A DNA stretch of 25,731 bases, from positions 1 to 25,731 of IMG/VR virus record IMGVR_UViG_3300012936_005754. One strand, written 5' to 3'. The notes under the pieces were generated by a model. It saw only the letters and a program-made list of their open reading frames with translations. It made no database searches and was not told the DNA's origin. The position numbers were made by a program, and so were the translations under genes. The stretch comes from a virus. This document shows, one piece after another, positions 20,127-25,731 of the stretch (the stretch's first letter is position 1; each line of letters begins with the position of its first letter).

Positions 20127-23100
20127 TTATATATTCCTTTTAACTATACTTCCTTTTTCTGCTTTTTTTATTGCAGCTGCAAGTTCTTTCTTCCCTTCAC
20201 TTCCTTTACCCCAAGAAATATGAAAATGTGCTCCTGTACCTTGAGCTGTAAGTTTTTTATACTCATCTTTAAACCTTACCTGATCATTTTCCCCAGCAGC
20301 AAAAGACTCTATTATAGATAGTACTTTTTTGTAAGATTCAGCACTATAAGGACTAATTACAAAGTCTAACGCTCTACCTGATGCATGTCTACTAACATAG
20401 TCCCAATCAGGATTATGATGATACTTATCATTACCACCAGTGAATGTTAAAGTAATACCCGGTATTTCTCTTTTGACTGCTCGAATGACTGCAATTCCTA
20501 AATCTGCTACTTCTGGTATAATATCGACTACACCGGTAGTGTTAGGAGATGCATCTGTAGCACTGGTAAGCTCTCCTGTTGTATAACCTTTCTTTTTCTT
20601 TTCTCTGTATCCTGCTGCTGCTATTGCAGCTCTTAATCTATTAGCATTAGGAGTTTCTTTAGGTCCTTCAATAGGAGGTGCTTCTTCAACTTTATAAGGC
20701 TCTTCGTACTCATCTTCTATAGGTATTTCAGTATCTGGTAAATTGTACATAGCAGTAGTAATGTTAGTTGTCCATTCATTATTAATAGATATACTATGAT
20801 CGATACCTGTAATGGAAAAACCAATTTTACCCCTACTTCTTTGAGGTAATAAAACTTCATTAATTACAAAAGCTTCACCTATTTTCATTCCTGTTATTCC
20901 TCTTATAGTAAAACTCAATTCGATAGGTAATAACCCGCCGTTGAATGATTTTTTGATTCCTGCTTCTCTATTTTTTCCTTGTCTTTGATCATTTAAAGCT
21001 GACATATACTGAGCATGTGCTGGTTTCATTGCATCAAAAGCTTCTTGACTATAAAACTTCTTTTGTACTTTATCCCCTTCTACAGATCCATTAATATACC
21101 TATGCCAAGGTTTTGATATTGCTTTTGGACCTACTTCTTTTGCTTCTTTCCAATTAGTAGAAGAAGTTTTCTTATTAGTCTTTTTTTCAGGTTTTACAAA
21201 AGGTTCGTATCTATCCGATACGTTAACATTATATCTGGTAAAATTATCTATACTTTCTTCAACTTTTTGACCGCTTGCAGTAGCTGTTATAGCTAATTGA
21301 TTAAACATTTGGTTAGATATTTTACTTTGTATATCTAATGAAGATATTTCAGTTTTTAAACCTATTATATTTAATAAAGGAGGTTCAGTAGAAGGTTTAT
21401 CAGTTGAAGCTCCAGCTGCTAAATCAAAACAATTATGATCAATTATAATCCATTCACTATTATCTTCATCAAAAAAACAAGCTAAATTATTAATACCTCC
21501 CAATGAAGAATTTATATCGGATAAAAGTTTGTTAAAAAACTGGGATACTACTGCTTTGACTTCACGATCTTCGTTTTGCTGATCTCTAAAAGATTCTTGT
21601 ATGTTTATTAAATGATCTATATTAATTAAAATCTTATAAGGAGTATCATCAGAGTATTCATCTTTAAATTTTTCAGGTAAAAAAGTAGCTGCTTGACCTG
21701 CTTCTAAAGGAACTTTTTTTCCTTTTCCCTCTCCAAAATTAGCATATTTTCTAGGATTAGGTCTCGGTAAATATAACGGTTCCGGTGTCATTGGTGCTCC
21801 AAAAAATGTTCTTTTAGCTGGTTTTGTTAAACCCCCGTAAAGATTAACTTCTTTTGTAAAATCTATATCTGAAGTGCTAGGATTAGGTGTGTAGGGAAGT
21901 CCTTTCCTAAAAGGCATCACACATACACCGGGATCGTTAGAAATATGCCCAGGAAAGGTAGTCATAACTGATCTATCCATTTTAGTATTAAATTTAACAT
22001 CTATATTACCAGTATTTTGACCTTCTAATATAATTTTATTAAATACAACACAAAAATCTCTTAATGTTAAGAAGTAAAATTTATCATCTATATATTTAGC
22101 TTCTTCTTCTTCAGCTTCCTCATTTTCAACCATAAAATGGTCACTGTAGTATACATCCATTTTATTATCTCCATATACTTCTTTTATATATTCTTTTCTT
22201 GTAGTTTTATCGAGCTTAAATGCCTCTAAAGCATCTATCAATATATCATCACTAGTTGCAGAAGTTTCAGCAGTATCTTTAGTTTTAAATTTTTCTAATT
22301 CTGAATTAGAATTTGGAGTAAAAGTAGTTTTTACTGCATCAATAACATTACCTTCCGATAATACATCAATTGTACAATCATAACTTTGATCGTTTGCTAA
22401 TTTCCAACTAAAGTTTACTACTTTACCGATTACACCGTCATAATTACCTCCAGAAAATTCTCTATTTTCTTTGATCATAGACTTCATTTGCTGGATAGCA
22501 GTAATTATTACTTCTTTTCCATCAACTGTTTCTTTCTTATCTTTTATATTTCCTTCGGCAAAAGTTTTTGAAATACCTAAATTATAACTACTTATTTCTC
22601 CATTTACATCTATATAAGAAGAGTTACCCCATTCTATTAACATTGTAAATCCAGGTCTGAAATATAAAGTTTCTAATATAGATAGTTGATCGGGTGTAAA
22701 TGCTTTTATAGTTATAGTAGCTTTCCTTAAAGTACCAAATGCTGACTGAGTAACTATTTTAAAATCAGTTATTCCCATCATAGGTTGGAAACCAAATTCT
22801 GGGTTATGCTCATAACTGCTTTCATTGCCTAAAGGACTGTATGGTTTATCAAAACTTATACCTTTTCTTCTATTATATTTTAATTTACCATCTTCTATTC
22901 TTCCATAAAGCACTCCTCCGGTCAATACGTTTGCCTGAGCAAGTTGATTACCCATTGTAGACTTATCTCCTAAAACTTTTTCTACAAGTTCATTATTTTT
23001 AAAAATTTTTAATGTATTTTTAAGTTTAACTGTTTCTTCACTTAAGGTTTGTGCACCGGATGTTAAAGTAACCCAAGCACCACGGTTATTGCTAACCATA

Positions 23101-23210
23101 AGATCTTGAACATCTTTATCTTTAGACACTAAATTTTTAGCTCTATATGCTATTTGATTACGTACCCCTATATTTAATGGTACTCCGTATAATTTACCTG
23201 AGTCTGCCAT
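20127..23210 (-). CDS. Baseplate hub / tail protein with C-terminal M15-like DD-peptidase domain
   Basis: A 1027-residue tail protein. The N-terminal part carries structural segments such as FKIVTQSAFGTLRKATITIK and LSILETLYFRPGFTMLIEWG (about 150-195), typical of baseplate hub proteins of Bacteroidota and marine phages; middle segments (GMKIGEAFVINEVLLPQR, KIGFSITGIDHSI) resemble gp27/late-control D beta domains. The C-terminus (about 895-1015) is a Hedgehog/DD-peptidase (M15 family) domain: HASGRALDF gives zinc ligands H942 and D949 (H-x6-D) and GAHFHISWG gives H997, after TFTGGNDKYHHNPDWDY. It should cut peptidoglycan cross-links as the tail crosses the cell wall. The gene is followed by the Gly-rich protein and preceded by the LysM protein in TAATG overlap. 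Confidence 0.82.
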   Translation of the reverse strand: MADSGKLYGVPLNIGVRNQIAYRAKNLVSKDKDVQDLMVSNNRGAWVTLTSGAQTLSEETVKLKNTLKIFKNNELVEKVLGDKSTMGNQLAQANVLTGGVLYGRIEDGKLKYNRRKGISFDKPYSPLGNESSYEHNPEFGFQPMMGITDFKIVTQSAFGTLRKATITIKAFTPDQLSILETLYFRPGFTMLIEWGNSSYIDVNGEISSYNLGISKTFAEGNIKDKKETVDGKEVIITAIQQMKSMIKENREFSGGNYDGVIGKVVNFSWKLANDQSYDCTIDVLSEGNVIDAVKTTFTPNSNSELEKFKTKDTAETSATSDDILIDALEAFKLDKTTRKEYIKEVYGDNKMDVYYSDHFMVENEEAEEEEAKYIDDKFYFLTLRDFCVVFNKIILEGQNTGNIDVKFNTKMDRSVMTTFPGHISNDPGVCVMPFRKGLPYTPNPSTSDIDFTKEVNLYGGLTKPAKRTFFGAPMTPEPLYLPRPNPRKYANFGEGKGKKVPLEAGQAATFLPEKFKDEYSDDTPYKILINIDHLINIQESFRDQQNEDREVKAVVSQFFNKLLSDINSSLGGINNLACFFDEDNSEWIIIDHNCFDLAAGASTDKPSTEPPLLNIIGLKTEISSLDIQSKISNQMFNQLAITATASGQKVEESIDNFTRYNVNVSDRYEPFVKPEKKTNKKTSSTNWKEAKEVGPKAISKPWHRYINGSVEGDKVQKKFYSQEAFDAMKPAHAQYMSALNDQRQGKNREAGIKKSFNGGLLPIELSFTIRGITGMKIGEAFVINEVLLPQRSRGKIGFSITGIDHSISINNEWTTNITTAMYNLPDTEIPIEDEYEEPYKVEEAPPIEGPKETPNANRLRAAIAAAGYREKKKKGYTTGELTSATDASPNTTGVVDIIPEVADLGIAVIRAVKREIPGITLTFTGGNDKYHHNPDWDYVSRHASGRALDFVISPYSAESYKKVLSIIESFAAGENDQVRFKDEYKKLTAQGTGAHFHISWGKGSEGKKELAAAIKKAEKGSIVKRNI

Positions 23211-23512
23211 TATCTATTAGCATTTAACTTATTATACTCTTCTACTATAGAATCTTTATCCATAGGGATTCTCATTTGAACTCCAGGTTTTACTGAAAGT
23301 GAATCCTTGTTACGATTATTAGCTCCTGCTATAATCCACCAAAGAGTAGAATCATCATAATAATTTAATGCTAATGTATCGTACCTATCACCTGCAGTTG
23401 TTATAACGTATATATCGTTAGGGCTAGGTGGAATTGTTGGAAAAATAACATTTCTAACGTAACGTTTACCTGTTTTTGTTTCAAATAATCCTATTCTGCT
23501 ATATCTATTCAT
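23210..23512 (-). CDS. LysM-domain baseplate wedge-like protein (T4 gp53-like)
   Basis: A 100-residue protein in which residues 34-82 form a LysM-like module: YVITTAGDRYDTLALNYYDD (35-54), STLWWIIAGANN and PGVQMRIP. The pattern of a threonine/glycine turn, a WW-I-x-xAN segment and a final P-G-x-x-xRIP strand is common in small tail proteins (T4 gp53, P2 gpX type) that join the baseplate hub to wedge or tail tube. The N-terminus (RYSRIGLFETKTGKRYVRN) is an arm likely to make contacts. It lies between the tail-tube/baseplate protein and the hub, as expected for a baseplate operon, and shares a TAATG junction with the hub gene. Confidence 0.8.
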   Translation of the reverse strand: MNRYSRIGLFETKTGKRYVRNVIFPTIPPSPNDIYVITTAGDRYDTLALNYYDDSTLWWIIAGANNRNKDSLSVKPGVQMRIPMDKDSIVEEYNKLNANR

Positions 23513-23518
23513 CTTTTA

Positions 23519-25042
23519 CTAAGCTATTTGTGGAGCTGGACCTGTATCATTTAAAGTAAGAGGTTCGTTTGCAGGTGCAGGACGAGCAACAATATCCGAA
23601 TCTTTAAGTACTAAATCGTCTTGACCTATAAAAATCATATCGTTAGTAGGAGCATTTCTATGTATTGGCTGGTAAGAACAAGCAACATCTAATATCATTG
23701 GTAATTCTCCTCCTCTTTCTGAGTCTGACCATGAATAATCTTTATTCCAGGTTAAAGAAATAGAGCTAAAGAATCCTGGCATGTTAATTAAATAATCTCC
23801 TATCGTAATCATATTAAAAGTACCTCTCATGTAAGTTTCATTCATATAATTAGGAGCTGTAGTACCTACTAATTTATTTAGTTTATTATATAAAGGTAGT
23901 AATTCTCTTTCAGAATGTGCAGCTACTTTGAAATTAAATTGTATAGCTCGTTTAAATCCTTTATAACTATAAAGTTCTTCTGCTCTTCCTATATAACTAG
24001 TATTTCCCCATTCCCCTGTATAAGCGTCACTAAATGAATCTATATAAGCTCTAAAATCTAATCTAGTAATTAGAGGTCCATCTTCATTACTACTTCGAGG
24101 TGATACTGTTTTTATATTAAATTTTACTAAATCTTTAGAAGAATATAATTCAGGAAATTTATCAGCTTCTTCTTGCATTCTTGCAGCAAAATCTCCTAAA
24201 GAAGATGATACAGGTTGACGAACGGTTATATTATCCCCGTTATTTACAAATCCTATAGGTGTCTGTAAAGTAGGGGATTTTTTACCCCAACTTTCTTTCG
24301 CTAATCCTCTAGATTCAGCATTACGTGAATGAGTACCTATAACTGTGAAATTTGAATCTTCTTCTATAGCGTTAGATTGGTACTCTAATTTTTCAGTAGG
24401 ATCATTTCCTCCGCCAAATACATCTTGAATAAAAGTTTTTTTAGTAGGAGCTGAACCGCTAATAACATATTGATTTAGTCTAGTATCAAATCTCTTTTTA
24501 CTTCCTCGTTGTACATATTTAGATAATACTCTTGAACCAATATTTAAAGTTTCAGGTGGACCTTCTTCTGGAAATGAGGTATTTTCTAAAATATTAGTTG
24601 TAGGTATAAAACCTCCATTTCTAGCTAATACATGGCCTTGTACTCCTTTTAAATATCCATTTTTACCTCCAAAACCTTCCACAAAATGTGTCCCTGTACC
24701 GTTAACGGGTATTTGTGCTGCAGTAGAAGCTATTAGTTTAGCTGTTGACCATCCACCGGATAGTATTTGTCCTGCAAAACTTCTAGATCTACCGTCAGGA
24801 GAAGATTTAATCTGTGCTTCAAGTACATTTAATGCTCCTTGATTAGCTACCCACCTTACTCCTTTACCAGATGTTAAAAATTTACCAAATCTCTGCAAAT
24901 CATCTATACGATGAGTGGTTGCTTTTTCTATACCTCTTTCATTTGGTGGATTATTTATATCCTTTGTAATAAAAGGAGCTTCTCCACCAAAATCTTGGTA
25001 TTTTAAATCTTTAAGATTAGTTTGTAAATTAATTAACGCCAT
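23519..25042 (-). CDS. Tail-tube cap / baseplate structural protein (gp48/gp54-like)
   Basis: A 507-residue structural protein. The N-terminal half is Gly/Ser/Asn-rich with long loops (for example NGTGTHFVEGFGGKNGYLKG, about 114-133). The C-terminal half, from about 320, holds a compact beta domain: LDFRAYIDSFSDAYTGEW, YSYKGFKRAIQFNFKVAAHS, LLPLYNKLNKLVG, GTFNMITIGDYLINMPGFFS and SLTWNKDYSWS. This order recalls the tube-initiator/cap proteins of contractile tails and related late-control domains. There is no enzyme motif. It is located between the tape-measure-like gene and the LysM wedge protein, which supports a baseplate position. The exact T4 counterpart is uncertain. Confidence 0.65.
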   Translation of the reverse strand: MALINLQTNLKDLKYQDFGGEAPFITKDINNPPNERGIEKATTHRIDDLQRFGKFLTSGKGVRWVANQGALNVLEAQIKSSPDGRSRSFAGQILSGGWSTAKLIASTAAQIPVNGTGTHFVEGFGGKNGYLKGVQGHVLARNGGFIPTTNILENTSFPEEGPPETLNIGSRVLSKYVQRGSKKRFDTRLNQYVISGSAPTKKTFIQDVFGGGNDPTEKLEYQSNAIEEDSNFTVIGTHSRNAESRGLAKESWGKKSPTLQTPIGFVNNGDNITVRQPVSSSLGDFAARMQEEADKFPELYSSKDLVKFNIKTVSPRSSNEDGPLITRLDFRAYIDSFSDAYTGEWGNTSYIGRAEELYSYKGFKRAIQFNFKVAAHSERELLPLYNKLNKLVGTTAPNYMNETYMRGTFNMITIGDYLINMPGFFSSISLTWNKDYSWSDSERGGELPMILDVACSYQPIHRNAPTNDMIFIGQDDLVLKDSDIVARPAPANEPLTLNDTGPAPQIA

Positions 25043-25059
25043 TATTTCAAGGGTTTAAT

Positions 25060-25251
25060 TTATGCAGTTTTGCTAGGGTCTAAATCTGATATAAGAGTAC
25101 TATAATCAGGTTTAGGTGTTTCACCTTTCATACTTAAAGGAGTATTTTTTACAGTAGGTTTTAAAGCATCTATTGCTCTACCATCTCTTTTAGGTATATC
25201 TACTCCTCCTAGTGATAATGATGTATTTTTTAATGAATTTTTTAGTGACAT
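25060..25251 (-). CDS. Small hypothetical protein in the tail operon
   Basis: A 63-residue protein with an internal near-repeat: LKNTSLSLGG (7-16) and VKNTPLSMKG (34-43), each followed by a charged/proline stretch. No transmembrane segment, cysteine or catalytic motif is present, and it is probably mostly disordered. It lies between the tape-measure-like gene and the tail-tube protein, where phages often encode small assembly helpers or chaperones. The repeat suggests a peptide that binds the same site twice, but no function can be assigned. An AACTATATTA sequence (25288-25297) about 37 bases before its ATG, itself overlapping the previous stop, is a weak relative of the promoter-like element. 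Confidence 0.55.
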   Translation of the reverse strand: MSLKNSLKNTSLSLGGVDIPKRDGRAIDALKPTVKNTPLSMKGETPKPDYSTLISDLDPSKTA

Positions 25252-25295
25252 AATTTTACGTTTTTAATTATAAATAGTTTAAAATGTTAATATAG

Positions 25296-25731
25296 TTAGC
25301 TATTTTTTATAGTAGTATCTGATAATCCTTGTATTTCTCCTATTACGAATCCATCTAACTTAATATCTTGACCTGAAGTTATTTTAACAGTTTCAATTAG
25401 TTGTTCTAATAATGATTCAACATTACCTCCTAATCTAGTACCGCCTGCCATAACAAGAGTATCTCTAGGGTTAGTACTTAGAGTAAAGTCATCAACTTCA
25501 ACATTACCTCCACCAACAGATAATGAACCTCCATCCAATCCTGTATATCCTCCTGCATCTGAAGCCATCAAAGCTGCGTCTATACCCATAGAAATACCTG
25601 TACCTATACCGGGGAATAAAGAAGCTACACCAGAACCAATTTCTCCTAATGCACCTAATATATCACCTGACATTGCTCTTTTTACTGCTAAACCTACTCC
25701 TACTATTAAACCTATAATAGGTATTTTTTTC
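25296..25731 (-). CDS. C-terminal end of a large tail protein, probable tape measure (5' part outside the window)
   Basis: The frame is open to the right edge, so the first ATG inside it (25673) need not be the start. The 144 visible residues begin with a hydrophobic, Gly/Ala-rich stretch (KKIPIIGLIVGVGLAVKRAM), then LGALGEIGSGVASLFPGIGTG, then a Gly/Ser-rich region, and end in a short acidic/hydrophobic domain (SLLEQLIETVKITSGQDIKLDG...). Glycine-zipper membrane-like segments near the C-terminus are typical of phage tail tape-measure proteins, and this gene stands exactly where one is expected, just before tail-tube/baseplate genes. The call rests on position and composition, not on a diagnostic motif. 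Confidence 0.6.
   Translation of the reverse strand, partial: KKIPIIGLIVGVGLAVKRAMSGDILGALGEIGSGVASLFPGIGTGISMGIDAALMASDAGGYTGLDGGSLSVGGGNVEVDDFTLSTNPRDTLVMAGGTRLGGNVESLLEQLIETVKITSGQDIKLDGFVIGEIQGLSDTTIKNS

Noticed and set aside
1-25731. CRISPR arrays, insertion sequences, integrase or attachment sites
   Set aside because: No regularly spaced repeats, transposase motifs or recombinase signatures were seen on either strand.

Overview
The window is an AT-rich stretch of a tailed, contractile-tail (T4-like) bacteriophage genome. Every supported gene lies on the minus strand, so transcription runs from position 25731 towards 1. Genes are packed with ATGA/TAATG-type overlaps or gaps of a few bases. 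Leaders are A/T-rich and show no consistent Shine-Dalgarno sequence, which is typical of Bacteroidota phages, so I infer a Bacteroidota (possibly marine flavobacterial) host. No host gene, integrase, insertion sequence or CRISPR array is visible.

Reading in the direction of transcription: 25.7-19.1 kb is a tail/baseplate block. It holds the C-terminus of a probable tape-measure-like protein, a tail-tube/baseplate protein, a LysM wedge-like protein, a 1027-residue hub protein carrying a C-terminal zinc DD-peptidase domain, and a protein with a Gly/Ser-rich tail. 19.0-12.9 kb is replication and recombination: a small, divergent family A DNA polymerase, an unknown protein, a gp32-like single-strand binding protein, a UvsX/RecA recombinase, a FEN/RNase H-like nuclease and a DnaB/gp41-like helicase. 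12.8-8.6 kb is nucleotide metabolism: class I ribonucleotide reductase (NrdB, NrdA), serine hydroxymethyltransferase and thioredoxin.

8.3-0.7 kb is the most interesting part, an apparent 7-deazaguanine DNA modification module interleaved with accessory genes. FolE, QueD, QueE and QueC together convert GTP to preQ0. A DpdA-type transglycosylase would put the base into DNA. A PurN-like formyltransferase overlaps the dpdA gene and fits the proposed dPreQ1 formyltransferase role (DpdN). A flavodoxin overlapping queE is a plausible electron donor for QueE. A Gpt-like phosphoribosyltransferase could recycle the guanine released by DpdA, and serine hydroxymethyltransferase could feed the one-carbon pool. 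No QueF (preQ0 to preQ1) is visible here. QueC, QueD and QueE all deviate at metal-binding positions, and queC has no ATG start but is preceded by a possible RNA pseudoknot. The left edge holds a P-loop kinase and the start of a staphylococcal-nuclease-like protein.

Non-coding signals include four exact copies of TCGTATATTA (three in intergenic gaps just upstream of the ssb, thioredoxin and folE genes), which look like a phage promoter element; a tRNA-like gene with about 39 extra bases in its anticodon loop; and a pair of adjacent hairpins after the helicase gene. Two small overlapping genes of 57 and 47 codons are also described.
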